Origin: Iris pallida
Lineage: Eukaryota; Streptophyta; Magnoliopsida; Asparagales; Iridaceae
Length of the DNA stretch: 64,000 nt
Assembly (NCBI GenBank): GCA_029216955.1
Contig: JANAVB010003400.1
Coordinates: forward strand, 16,953,451-17,017,450
Direction: 5' to 3'
A program made the position numbers and the translations under genes. A model generated the notes under the pieces. It saw only the letters and a list, made by a program, of their open reading frames with translations, was not told the DNA's origin and searched no databases. Below, in pieces: positions 29,863 through 42,000 of the stretch. Positions within the stretch are counted from its first letter, which is position 1, and each line of letters starts with the position of its first letter.

Positions 29863-31078
29863 TCTCCGTCAAAGGACGTACTACTCGTCCCCCTTCTTCT
29901 CAGGCGTTGACTATCCATCTTTCCTCTCATAACAAACAGCCTGCTGCTGTAGAAAAGGAACAAAGGGAGCACACCTCTTCTGAGCCTCTTGTTATCGACC
30001 TTCATCGTAACAAACCTTCTCCTTCTCCTCCTCTGGTTATCAACCTTACTAAGCCTTCTGTTAAGGCCAAAAATCCTACTTCTTCTCCTCTGGTTATCAA
30101 CCTTACTAAGCATTCTGTTAAGGCTGAGAATCCTGTTGTAAATGATGATGTACTAATCAATAAAGTAGCATCTCGTTTACAGTATATTGATGTTTTTATT
30201 ATATTGATGTTATTTAGAAATGCTAGATAACTTCGAACCACTTACCATAGGAGCATTTCAACCTCTCCAAGATAAAGTATTGCTCGAACCAATGCATGAC
30301 TCCTTCTTCTTAGTTCCTTCCAGGAAGAAAGATGAACTTCCTATACATTTTAGTAAAGGAACAGAATTGAAGATCATGCCCGATAGTGAAGAAAAAAATC
30401 ACGATAACGGAAGACTTCAACTACGTCGTTATAGTCAACAATCAAAAGATATCATTCAGAAGATGGGCTATAATTTTAAAGCTGGTCTCAATGGTGGTAA
30501 AGGAAGGCAAATTCCTATTCGTATTCCTGCTCCAAAAGGAAAGTCACAATAATATTACAGCAAAAGGAAACAAAGATTGGGTTATACATCGACAATTCCA
30601 ACTCTAAAAGCCTATGAATTCGATGAAGAAGAACTATCTAACTCTTCTGATTTTGTTTCATGGGATTCAAATACCAGTGTAGGACACGTCCATCTAGTGA
30701 CTCTATTTCCAATATGGTAACTGTTGAGTTCTCGGAAGACGACGAAAACTTTGTCGAAGCCTCTGAATCTGATCCTTGGGCACAAAGGATGGATACTCAA
30801 TTGGAGCTTTACTTCGAGTAACGTGAACCACCTACCGAAGATCAGTTGGTTCAAGTCGATGTTGGAGACGAAACTTCCCCAAAACAATTATTCGTCAGTA
30901 AAAGCCTCCTTGAAGCGGTTAATCAAGAACTGATCCAACTTATTAGAAAATACATTAATGTATTCGCTTGGATCTATGAAGATATGTCAGGATTAGATCC
31001 CCAGATTGCTACCTATAAACTCAATATTATGCCGAAGCAAGGCCAGTCAAGCAACAACAACGTCGATTTCGACCTGAC
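29863..31078 (+). pseudogene. Z linker between protease and RT, with G-patch-like motif
   Basis: Several short frames join by shifts. They carry repeated PLVINLTK.SVKA units (about 30025-30130), then SKDIIQKMGYNFKAGLNGGKGR (about 30445-30510), which matches the G-patch-like region of W, then the RT approach ELIQLIRKYINVFAW and MSGLDPQIATYKLNI. At least three frame changes are needed to read through it. It is part of the Z polyprotein and no separate product is implied. Confidence 0.75.
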
Positions 31079-32314
31079 ATGATGGACGCCATAGAAGCTG
31101 AAGTCAAGAAGCTCATCGCCAATGGATTCGTCAGAGAAGAACAACATCCGGACTGGGTAGCTAATGTTGTCCCAATTTTGAAGAAAGCAGGGAAGGTCCG
31201 AGTCTGCATTGACTTTAGAGACCTGAATGAAGCTTATCCCAAAGACGAATTTCCTCTTCCGATTACTTATGTCATGATCGACAATACTTACGGATTTGAA
31301 CGAATCTCTTTTATGGATGGATTCTCAGGATATAATCAAATCAAGATGCATCCAGAAGATGAGAAACATATATCTTTTTGTACTCCTCTTGGAGTCTATT
31401 GCTACACTATCATGTCGTTTGGTCTCAAAAATGCTTGTACAACTTATCAGTCGGCCATGAGTACTATCTTCCGTGATCATTTGCGAAAGACAGTTGAATG
31501 CTATGTGGAAGATATTGCTGTTAAAAGTCGTCTAAAGGAAGACCATATTCAAGACTTGAGAACTATATTTGATCTAATACGCCAGCATCAACTCAAGATG
31601 AATCCCACCAAGTCATTCATGGGAGTCTCTAGTGGCAAATTTCTTGGATTCGTTATTACCTATAAAGGTATATACGTTGACCCTAAGAAAATCAAAGCCA
31701 TTCAAGAGATGCATCCTCCACGCAACCTAAAAGAGCTACGAGGATTCCAGGGACGGCTTGCATATATCAGGAGATTTATCTCAAATCTCTCTGGACGCTG
31801 TAGACCATTCACTCAACTCATGAAGAAAGGTGTGTCTTTTATTTGGACTGAAGAATGTCAGCAAGTATTTGAAGACATAAAGCGGTACTTGATGAACCCT
31901 CCAATTCTAGTGCCTCCAGTCTCAGGAATACCCTTCCTGATATATGTTCGAGCAATGGACCATTCATTAGGTGCTTTATTAGCTCGGAAGAATAAAGAAG
32001 GTCTTGAACAAACTATCTATTATCTCAGCCGTACAATGATTAAAGCTGAACATCGATACACTCCAGTGGAAAAAGAATATTTAGCTTTGATGTTTGTTGT
32101 TCAAAAGACGAGACATTATATCACCGGCCAAACTATTCATGTTGTTTCTAGAATTAACCCTCTCTGGGTCTTGATGAAGAAGCCCAGTGCACTCAATTTT
32201 AGGCTTGCTACATGGGCCATATTATTAGCACAATATGATATGGTTTATGTTCCTCAAAAGTCTGTTAAGGGTCAAGCTCTTGCTGATTTTCTGGCAGCTC
32301 ATCAAATTCCCTAA
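31079..32314 (+). pseudogene. Z reverse transcriptase and first RNase H, catalytic residue altered
   Basis: An open frame of 411 codons. RT is recognisable from EAEVKKLIANGFVREEQHPDW through RVCIDFRDLNEAYPKDEFPLP, FMDGFSGYNQIKM and FGLKNACTTYQ to YVEDIAVKS (about 31500). YVDD in W reads YVED here, so one of the two catalytic aspartates of the motif is changed to glutamate. PFGL has become SFGL. The first RNase H (LIYVRAMDHSLGALLA through QKSVKGQALADFLAAH) also lacks the first aspartate, as in W. The frame ends at a TAA after HQIP. Confidence 0.88.
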
Positions 32315-32805
32315 ACATCTAAACTTTATGACGAGATTCTAGATAAAACTTTGGAATCCAACATAATTTCAGAAGAAATTCTTACCTAGCGTCTATTCTT
32401 TAATGGTGCATCCAGAATAGGACCAAAAGGTACCATTATCACTGGAGTTGGAATCGTTCTTGTCTCACCAGAAGGATTAGCTATTCAAGGAGCTTATTCT
32501 TTAGATGAGTTATGTTCCAATAATGTGGCTGAATACAATGCTCTGCTCATTGGTCTCCATTTGGCTAAATAATTAGATATTGAATATCTTGAAGTATATG
32601 GAGATTCTAAACTGATTGTCAATCAGGTTAGATGCACGTATGAAGTTCGACACCAGGATCTTGTCCCATATCATAAAGCAGCAGTTAGGTTGGCTACATC
32701 GTTTAAGGGTTTTTTCATTGAACATGTACGTCCAGCATGCAATACGGAGGCTGATGCATTGGCTAATCTGGCAGCCGTATTAGCAATCCCAGTAAAAAGG
32801 TAACA
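32315..32805 (+). pseudogene. Z second (aRNH-type) RNase H
   Basis: Reads RLFFNGASRIGPKG, SNNVAEYNALLIG, VYGDSKLIVNQV and CNTEADALANLAA, the archaeal-like RNase H that marks the Tat lineage. A TAG at about 32387 stands where W has TGG, a TAA interrupts LAK.LDI near 32570, and the expected catalytic FFDGAS reads FFNGAS. It keeps the C-terminal part that W has lost. Confidence 0.8.
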
Positions 32806-34159
32806 GATGATTGTCGTCACTAATAGAGAGTTATTTTGCATTGAGAATAACTCAAATATTGAGTTCAGCAATTCAACTAAAATTAATGTTATTAGTTAAG
32901 ATTGGAGAGCTCCTTTCATTGATTTCGTGGTACATGACATTTTATCTGAAGATTCTAAAGAAGCTATAACAATCCGTAGGCGATCACTTCAGTTTTATTA
33001 TAATCATACTTCTAAGACTCTTTATCAAAGAATATTTGATGGTCTACTTTTACGTTGTCTTGCTGGAGATAAAGCAAAACAAATACTACGGGAAGCCCAT
33101 GATGGGGTTTGTGGTGAACATCAGCCTGGTCCTAAGTTACAAGATCGTATCAGGCGTATGGGCTATTATTGGCCCACTATGGTATCAGATGCCATTGAAT
33201 ATACAAAAAAAATGGCGAGCCTGACAAATTTATGCAGACTTCATCCATCAACCGTCAGAGTTCCTTCATCCGATTGTCGCATCATGGCCCTTTAAAGCTT
33301 GGGGTATGGATGTCATTGGTCCTATCAATCCACCGTCATCTAGAGGACATCGATTTATACTAGCTATAACCGATTACTTTTCGAAATGGGCAAAAGCCAT
33401 ACCATTATCTGAAGTCAAGACTAGCAGCAGCATCAATTTCATCAAACATCATGTGATATACAGATTCGGCATTCCTCGATGAATCGTTCATGATAATGGA
33501 CCACAATTTATCAGTCAAAAGTTTATTTGGTTTTGTGATGATAACAGAATTAACAATGTTGCTTCTACGGCCTACAATCCTACAGCAAACGGTTTGGTTG
33601 AAGCATTCAACAAAACTATCATCAAGCTTCTCAAGAAATTTGTTTCTACCAATAAAAGAAACTGGAGTGAAAAGCTTGGAGAATGTCTATGGACTTATCG
33701 TACTACTATACGTACTTCAACCGGTTGTACACCATTCTCCTTGGTGTATGGATGCGAAGCTGTCCTACCATTGAAAATTCAAATCCCCTCTTTGAGGATT
33801 ACAATTGCCAATAAACTCACAACAGAAACAATGATCATCTTCGACTTCAGGAGCTTGAAGCGTTGGACGAGAAACGGCTCCTAGCTCAACAGCATATTGA
33901 GTTATGCCAAGCCCGTATATCAAAATCTTTCAACCGTAAAGTTAAAGTACGGGCATTTCAGAAAGGAGAACTAGTTCTAACTGTCAGACGTCCTATGACT
34001 ATGACGCACATGAGCAAGGGCAAGTTCGAAGCAAAGTGGGAAGGTCCCTATGTTGTAAGCAAAGTTTTCTCGAACGGAGCTTATCAACTGACTGGTATGG
34101 ATGATCGAGTCGCCATGATTCCTATCAATGGCAAATTACTCAAGAAATACTATGTATAA
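32806..34159 (+). pseudogene. Z integrase
   Basis: The zinc-binding region is recognisable (HDGVCGEHQPGPKLQDRIRRMGYYWP), but the CHAC-type cysteines are destroyed by base changes near 33215. The core follows with GMDVIGP, ITDYFSKWAKAIPLS, VHDNGPQFIS and EAFNKTI, so D, D and E are present. A TGA at about 33479 replaces the arginine codon seen in W (CGA to TGA). The C-terminal part (33594-34159) has NWSEKLGECLWTYRT, GELVLTVRRPM and KWEGPYVVSKVF. One or two shifts occur near 33840. It ends KKYYV, as W ends KKYHV, 77 bases from the antisense gene. Confidence 0.85.
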
Positions 34160-34236
34160 AAACACATCAGCACAAAAACCAGAATGTAAATAAATTTTTT
34201 TTATTGCATAACTTAGACAGAAGGAAATACATAAAA

Positions 34237-34527
34237 TCAACGAGAACCAGAGCCCTCTTGATTGAGGGCATATTTCGCAAGAAGTTCGCATACATTATTG
34301 TCGGACGACACCAACAATTCACATGCAGCTTTCTTCAGAGCTTCTTCTTCGACAGTACTTCCAGTCTCTACTAGTTTAACAAGAATGTCCTGTTTTGGTT
34401 CAGGAACAGTCGATCTTTCTTCCACTTCTTTCTGAACAGGCAACGGAGGCTCGTCAGAATAAATATCGATGACGACTTCAGTCTTCGGGATGACCTCAGC
34501 CTCCTTGGGCACATCTTCGAAATACAT
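34237..34527 (-). CDS. Z antisense gene 3 homologue, small acidic protein
   Basis: 96 residues from the ATG at 34527, intact, tail to tail with integrase. A longer in-frame reading starts at 34578, but the TATA box at 34590-34578 on the same strand makes the 34527 start more likely. The N-terminal half is acidic and proline-containing. The C-terminal half (DILVKLVETGSTVEEEAL, KKAACELLVSS, AKYAL) aligns with W antisense gene 3. It is the only protein frame of Z that I find unbroken, in an element whose gag-pol is full of stops, but its short length makes chance survival possible. Function unknown. Confidence 0.6.
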   Translation of the reverse strand: MYFEDVPKEAEVIPKTEVVIDIYSDEPPLPVQKEVEERSTVPEPKQDILVKLVETGSTVEEEALKKAACELLVSSDNNVCELLAKYALNQEGSGSR

Positions 34528-34577
34528 TTGCAATGAAAGAATAAGTGTTGATAACATCCTCAAAAAAAGGTCATCCA

Positions 34578-34590
34578 CTATTTATAGATA
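34578..34590 (-). promoter_or_regulatory. TATA box of the Z small antisense gene
   Basis: On the minus strand TCTATAAATAG lies about 50 bp upstream of the ATG at 34527, the same spacing as in W gene 3. Confidence 0.65.
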
Positions 34591-35036
34591 GAAATGCCAA
34601 ACAGTCTGTCTCAGGAACCGAAATGACCTTTCCTCGGAAAGGCATGTCCGTTCATTCATCTCTATTCATCTTGTGAATAGATCTTCATTTATTGTCTGTC
34701 TCGAGAACCGAAACAATCTTTCTTCGAAAAGGCATGATCGTTCATTCATCAATCTTTTCGTCTCTATTCATTTCGCGAATAGGCCTACATTTATTATCGT
34801 TTATTTACTTTCTCGTAAATAAAGCCACAGATAATAAATCCTCAAAATCTCCAGTGGAGTCTATCCGAATATTCAATTCTGTCTTTTAAAACCCAGCTAT
34901 TTTAAAAGATATCTTATCTTTGTGTTCTAGTTGACTCAAAAGATAAATCCGTATTATCACAGATATCGTCTTTTTAGACATGATATCCTGTCTTTGAGTC
35001 CCAGCTGAGTTGAAGACCATCAATAGAAAAACAAGT
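34591..35036 (-). promoter_or_regulatory. Promoter-proximal spacer of the Z small gene
   Basis: Two copies of a roughly 50-bp block (CTGTCTCRRGAACCGAAA through GGCATG.CCGTTCATTCATC) at about 34597 and 34695. Read on the minus strand they contain ATGAATGAACG, recalling the GAACGG repeats of W. The remainder is AT-rich with GATATC-type words. No ORF of interest. Confidence 0.5.
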
Positions 35037-35235
35037 TCACATCCACATTACCTCTGAATTCTATTTTCTATATCAAATGACTCGTCACATCCATATTACC
35101 TCTGATAAAGTCATCTTTTAAGAATAATAATATTTCAAGAATTATATTCTGCCATGTCCGTTTTACCTCTGAGCAGATATAATAAATATTATTATTTTCT
35201 ATAAAAAAATACGTCACGTCCAGTACCTCTGAACG
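35037..35235 (-). promoter_or_regulatory. Four-copy CAGAGGTA...GGAYGTGA array upstream of the Z small gene
   Basis: On the minus strand, TCAGAGGTACTGGACGTGAC (about 35235), CTCAGAGGTAAAACGGACAT (about 35178), TCAGAGGTAATATGGATGTG (about 35106) and TCAGAGGTAATGTGGATGTG (about 35058), spaced 50-70 bp. W has the same element upstream of its homologous gene. Confidence 0.65.
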
Positions 35236-35364
35236 TATTTCATATTCTATTACTTATATCTTTAACAGGATATACAACAAGTAATGGAACCACAAAAAAT
35301 TTCATTAATGATGTTCAAAATGTTTCAAAAGGTACATCATATATAAAAAAACAATTATGATGAT

Positions 35365-38300
35365 TTACTCTGGAGGTGGGGTGCTAAGATCTGTAATCCG
35401 CTTCTTCAAATTCTTAGCTTTTTCTGCACAAGAATCTAGCACTCATTGTCTAGCCTCAGCCCGTCCAGACCCTGGGTCGAAAGGGTGCAAAGCAGCTGCC
35501 TGATGTGCCAATTCGTCATTCTGGACTTGAACAAACTCGTCTTTCTGACGTTTCAAAAGTCCCAACTGGCCTGTAGCAGTTTGACGCAGTTGGGCTTCTT
35601 CTTCTTCTATATGTTGTTTAGCCGTCACGAGTCGTTCCTAGAGCCTTCAATTTCTAGATCATGAACTTTCTTTTCCTTTGTTATAGCTGCAACTGTATGA
35701 TGCTCAAAATTGGAGGCCGCTTCAGTAATCTGGGTATCCATCTCCGTGGAACGTTATATGAAAGCCATCAAGAAAGCTTCGAAGTTAGCTCTGTTCATTT
35801 CAGCTTCACAAGCCATGGCCTCACATTCTGTGTCTACGAGCGTCTGAATATTCCCTCTTTTAAGATCTTTGTAGGCCTTAATGGATTCTTCAAGCTCGTC
35901 CAATACATGTTCTAAATAGATGGCCTGATCTTCATCTCCCTGAGTGCAGATACCTCTGATTAAAAAGGAAGAAGGGTTTCTGATTATGGCAAAAGGAACA
36001 TCATTCTTCTCCATTACCCTTTGAACCAGAGGCCTCAGAGATGTATAAAAGACTTTGGTGAAAGAAGCCACAACAAATCTGTTTGTCGCTAGAGCGCCTG
36101 GAGTGGCCACTACTTCCCTCCGAGTTTCTATTGCTGCAGCTGTTAGAAGTACTTTAGATTGTGCATCAGGAAACACGAATTTGGGCATCTGGGATGAGCT
36201 CCCTTCTCCTGCATGAGTTTCTGTCCAAAGGAGCCATGGTCGAGCTAGTCGTTCCCACGGGTCCTTCTGTGATCAATATACACTATTGTTAAAATATTAT
36301 CAGAGGAATTAGGATAAATAAAAATTAGAAATTTACCTGAACCTGGTATTATATATGGTATTTCACGAGGCATGGCTACTTCTATACGAAGTCTCGACAT
36401 TGTGTTCTCAAACACTGCTGCTTGGCTGCTTCCAGATTTCGAGCCACCCGATAAAAAGCGGCTGCTTCCAGCCCCTGACTCTGCTTGGAGGGGAAGGGTG
36501 ATTGTGTTTGTCTCCTTATTCTTTAGGGTTTGATCTTCAGGGGTTTCAATCCCTGTAGTATCAGCTTTAGGATTTTCAACAATCCTAGCAGCTTCAGAAG
36601 CTCCTGGCTGATCTTCATGAACCTCTTCAGGAGTTTTGGGTTCATCAGTTCTCCGGCCTGAGTGCCCTTCATTATCAATGGGGTGTTCTTCACCCGCAAC
36701 TGTGGTCTGGCCCTCTTCGGCCGGTCCTTCTTCGTTCGGTATAACTTCTATTGAAGCTTGCTCATCTTCAGTAGCAATGGTGACATCTTCATTTGGGAAA
36801 TCTCCAAAATCACAGCCTTGGAGAGCCGCTATCATTTCTCGATCCTCCTAAGAATGAGTAGGAGTTTGGGCTACATAAGGGACAGTGACATCAAGATTAG
36901 GCAATTCCTCCTTAGGAAGTGTAGTCTTTGGAACTCTTGGAGTTGAAGATGACATCATAATTCCTGCAGCAGCTAACACAGTCACAGGAATAGTCATGAC
37001 CGGAGCCAAAATTCTAACCTCTGCAGATGAAAAAGAACAATGTCAAATTTCAGTTAGACACGATTATACGAAAATAATATTAAAAAGCACCTTTTTGAAG
37101 TGGCAAATCTTGTTGCGAAGGTAGCGGTGTCTCTGGTTCAGATAGAGTGGATAAAGAGCCAACTCTTGGACGATCTCCTCTGTTCATATAGATTGGATAA
37201 AGAGCCAACTCTTGGACGATCTTCTCTGGTGACTAGCAACTTCCTTCTAGGCTTCTGATGCAGGGGTACTATTATTCTTCTTCGTAAATTTCTTCTTGAA
37301 CGGCTCCGCTTTGCTTCGGAACCGATAAAGGAGTCGTCTCACCCACTCCAAGAGACGTCCCAATAGTCATCTGTTTTGACTGGGATCATGTTGTCCTGGT
37401 GGTAGCTGGTTCAGTTATAGTCACTACGGCCCTCCTCTTCTTCTTCTCTGCAGCTTGGAGTGAGGAAGAAAGATCATCATGAGTTGATGATTCTCCAGCT
37501 CTCTTTTTCTTGCCAAGACCTTTTGTAGGAGATTTGTCTTTTCGTACCTTCAATGGCACGTCTAGTAGATCAGCCACTTTATCGGCAAATCCTATAAGGG
37601 AAGCTTCTAACGGATCGTCGGCGCCAGATCCTGATTTTCAACATCTCTGAATGACAATGTTGTACGAACCCCAGCCATCGTACGTTTTTCGCTTGCAAAG
37701 CTGTGGGACAGATTGAAGTTCTCGGCAAAAGTATTTGTCGAAATATAGAAGTTCGTGTATGTGTACAACATATGTGGACCTGTCTGGATAGGGACATTTG
37801 GCATGGAGAATATTGCCTTAGTGCCCCGAGCATTGTAATATTCCCACGCCCTGGCTCTATCAATCAAATAACCCTTGGCATTTAGACAAGTTGTGGCGTT
37901 CCCCACATGTAGTTGATTATAGCCGAACTGTCGGGTAAATCGGCTTGGCAAATATGGTTCCAAGAAGCACTCTTCTTTAAACCGAAACACCAAGTGAGAT
38001 GGCCGAATTGACTTCAACCACTCAAAGGTATATGGAATCAGACGGAGCGATGTGGCTTCCAAATTCATAAGATTGGGAGGAACATGTTCATACCCTTGAG
38101 GGGGAGGGACACATTGGAACCTCCATCCAGAACCCTTATTCAATGCTCGTCGGCATTCAGATAACTTGCTGATATTCCAACGGGCGTTGGAATACCGCCT
38201 CATGAAGTCCCCTCCTACTATACTCATATCTGGCTCCATCAAACCAGGATAATATAAGTGCATCCACTCGTACAGATATGTATAGGGCATCTCAGTACGG

Positions 38301-39063
38301 GGAAATTCATTCCTGGCATTCTTATCATGCAGCATGGTGTATACAAAAGAACGCAGGCCTACATTTAAGCGATAAGTCATCACTGAAAGGAGGTCCATCT
38401 TGTAACCGAACACAAGATATACTACAGCAAACAGGACGCCTCGGTGAAATCTGTCGACAGCATTGCCTCCAGGGACTACGAACCGTCGCAGCCATATGAA
38501 AAAAAGCCCACCAACTGGGCTTCTTTAGACATAGGTCTATAACCTTGCCTGAAATAACTCTCGATCTTGTCACCTGCCTTGAAGGGGGACCAATCTTCAT
38601 CTAGCTCATTATCAAACTGATTATACTTCTCCATCAGTTTATGGATGTCACTTTTATCGAGTGGTTTGAAGAAACAAGGGTCACAAGCCTGAGTATCGAA
38701 TATCTTGTCTTCATGAATATGACCCAAGAACAAATAAGGCAGCCACTTGGATGTGTAGCAGGCCCCTACGGTGGCACTCTTGTAGTAGAGGGAACATATA
38801 TTGTAGTGATACAAGAGGTCCTCGAAAACCCCTACTATTTCAGAATTTTCTGTTAATAGGATGTCCAATTCTTCATTGGTAGGTACGTATTCCTCGTACG
38901 GGTTGTTTCCCATGGGCATATGAGAAAGGAACTTCATCTCATGAAGAGCAAACTCGATCTCCCCATGCGGGGTCATGAAGGTACTGGTCTTATCATTATA
39001 CCTTTCTACCAGGGCCAGGAATAAGTGGGCATTCGGGCGGAACCCATAAACTGTAGCCCAGAC
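35365..39063 (-). pseudogene. Z large antisense gene, 3' exons: plant-mobile-domain-like protein with coiled-coil tail
   Basis: On the minus strand the frame enters from Y's left edge (WATVYGFRPNAHLFLALVE, HGEIEFALHEMKF, NPYEEYVPTNEEL) and matches plant proteins usually annotated as plant mobile domain or aminotransferase-like; this is from memory of the family. A shift in the T-run near 38507 moves reading into FGYKMDLLSVMTYRLN and MPYTYLYEWMHLYYPG. Another shift near 37610 leads to a lysine-rich stretch (about 37570-37390). Introns with GT-AG ends fit at 37090-37021 and 36336-36267 (70 bp each). An acidic exon and a Glu/Gln-rich, coiled-coil-like tail follow, with stops at 36850, 35754 and 35443. 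The likely original stop is at 35367. PMD proteins occur both as host genes and inside transposons. Confidence 0.7.
37151..37232. repeat. Tandem duplication of about 46 bp in the antisense gene
   Basis: ATAAAGAGCCAACTCTTGG appears twice, at 37151 and 37197, as part of a 46-bp duplication inside the broken exon upstream of the 70-bp intron. Confidence 0.8.
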
Positions 39064-42000
39064 TGTCATTACCACATTTCTAATTTGAAGGTAAATTTGT
39101 CATTTTTGGGATAAATAAAATTTATTAGTATTAATTAGAATTTATGGGAATTTTTAGGATTTATTTTGGATTTATTTGGACTAGTTTGATTTTTGGCCAG
39201 TTTTGACTCATGTAGACCAACCTAGGAACTAACCATGGTTAGTTGGGCTTGGTTAGGTCAAGTGACCCTAGTCTAACCTAGTGTGACTCAAGTTAGTGGT
39301 TAGTGATTCACTAGAACTTGAATTAGGAATGTAGAAATCAAGTTATTTGATAAATGGCTTGTGGTTTCACAAGTCATTTTGTGACTTAGTTAGATAGGTC
39401 TAACAAACCTAGCTCAACCCTAACCCAAAGCCAAGTGGTCAGCCACCCTAGCTGAACCTAGGGATTCCCCCATTATAAATATCCTCCTAGTTTTTAGGGC
39501 TAGCCTCCCTCCTTAGAAAAAATAGATCCAAGAAGAAAGAGGTGAGTTCTTGTCTTAGTAAATTCATTTAAATTCCATAATAGGTCCTAAAATCTCCAAA
39601 TTTGTTGCAATAGTTTCTAATGATGATTTTCTTGCTGCTATTAATGTTTGGTTCAGTTTGGATTTGATTTGAAGGATTTGGGATACCAAGTGAGGAGCTA
39701 ACAAAGGGCTTTTTCCATTAAAACTTCTCAAGGAGGTATCTCTCTCATTTCTCCATGAAACTCCATGTAGTCTTCATGTATAGGAAGCCTAAGATCCCAC
39801 CCTAAGGTCAGTATTGGATTCGTGTCCTGTGTCAGTGGTTTCGTGTCCGTCTGGACATGTATCAGCCTTGTGTCATAGGTGTTCGGCCAAATGCCTCTGA
39901 GAGTTCGACTTTATTGTTTTTAAATTTTGTTTGAATAGAATTGTAGATCCTTGGGTTCTCTTTAATTTTTGTGAAGGCACCATGGTCGTTTCGTGTCTGT
40001 GTCGGGTGCAAACCAGCCTGGACACGCGTGCGTGCACTGGCTCGGGACTGTGTTGTTTCCCCTGCTACTCGGGGCCAACAACTCGCTGGACACGGCGACT
40101 CAGGCTGTGCCATTTGGCGTGGGCCATGGGGCCATGACTGACACGAGGCCCTCCAAGTTGGAGAAGCTCTCGTGTCGTGTCGGAGGTGTTCTCTAGCCCG
40201 TATTGGGTTGCACTGTCAATTCAGCCGTGTTTTGTGCACTGTTTGGGCAATCCATTTTGGACACGGCTGTGTCCTCATGGTGGACACTTGACACTTCCAG
40301 AGACACATTCACACTTAGCATTTACATTACCAACCACTTAATTATCATTTTAATTTGATTTTATAGATTATTTCTCAAATAACCATTTTCTGAATATCCT
40401 ATATTTAACTGTACAATTTTTCCCTGTTTCCAGAAATTCGATTGAGTTTTAGCAATCTCTTTAACCTAATTGAATGCTGTTAGATACTAGTTTTATACTC
40501 TAAATTGATTCTCCTACTTATTATCTAACTGTGGGTCGAGTTTTGTTGTTTTGGTTGTGTTTTGAATGAGAATGGGATTGGTTGTTAATAGTAGGTTGAC
40601 AGTTCTTTAAACCTGAGAACTCAATCCTATTTTTCCCTTTCATATGTGCACTGTTGTTTTTATCCACACATTCAAACCTGAGATGCCATGAAGTTAGCTA
40701 TTTGTTCAGGTGTTAAACCTGAGTTGTTGGACAGAAACTGGGATTTCAGTTTCGTAAAACTGTTTGATACATGAGTATTTCCTTTCCCTTCCCTTTTTCA
40801 ATCCATTATGAGTTTACACACACATTTTGATTATTGCTGTACACTGTGTATTTCTTGCACTCCTCAATAATCTGATAATTCCTGCACTTCAGTATCACAC
40901 ACCCTTCACTTTCATTTCCTGCATATTTTCTATGTGACATCCTCTTCACTGTCACTTATAATTCCTGAATACTGGTAATTCCTGTCCACTGTTTGATTTC
41001 CAATTGTTTTAAATTAATTGATATCATGATTAGGACTGTAGGGATATGTTTAAATCTGAGAACACTGTGTACTGGAGTACACTGGTTACCTGGGAATTCT
41101 CAGGAATAGGTTTGTTCTCAAAAACCTGAGAACATGTTGTGTGATTGAGGGATGACTGAAATCAGAAATTTCAATGAATTGATTTCCTTCCTTGTTAGCA
41201 GTCCATTATTGGACTTCACTATTTCCTGTCACATTGTTATTCCCGCACTCTCACTTAGTTTATACAACTCTTAATTGTTCACTGTCATAATTGTATTCCT
41301 GCACCTTAGTTTCATAAACACACACATGATGGTTACTTCCTGTTACTCTTTGACACACATTCCTTCCTTACTTTACTGTTGTACATAATCACCACCACAC
41401 ACTTTTATATTTCTTTCACTCTTGTTATTTCCTGCTGTCCAAACACCATTGTATATCACACACACAGCCTCCTCTTCACTGCTTTTGATTCCTGAAATGT
41501 TTTCCTGTACACTGTTGCCACACACATACACCCTGCCATGTTCACACACACTGCCTTCCTGTTACACACCCTTATATTATCCTGTCCACACACACATTAT
41601 TCCTACACACACACACACCCATACTAGCTCTTCTTTTTCCTAATTTATGAGCTTTACATGTGTAGGCCATTCAATGTGTAGATGTGTGATTTGTATGAAG
41701 TGCCTATATATATATATCTCTATATATATAATTTCCTTGTTAGTTATGATGTAGTTGCATTATCCTAGATTATATAATGTGTATGTGCTTAGGTATAAGG
41801 AGTACTTGAATGGTGTGTTGTCTAGAATAGAAGTATTAGACCTAGTTAGCCTAGTTTAGACTAAATTAGACTTGGTGGACCTAGTTTGACTTCTAGGGTT
41901 GACCAGAGTTGACCAAGAGTTGACTTTGGTCTAGATTGACTTAGAAACATATAGAATGCATAGTAGGACTCCATTTTGATATTCTGGACTTGTTGTGACT

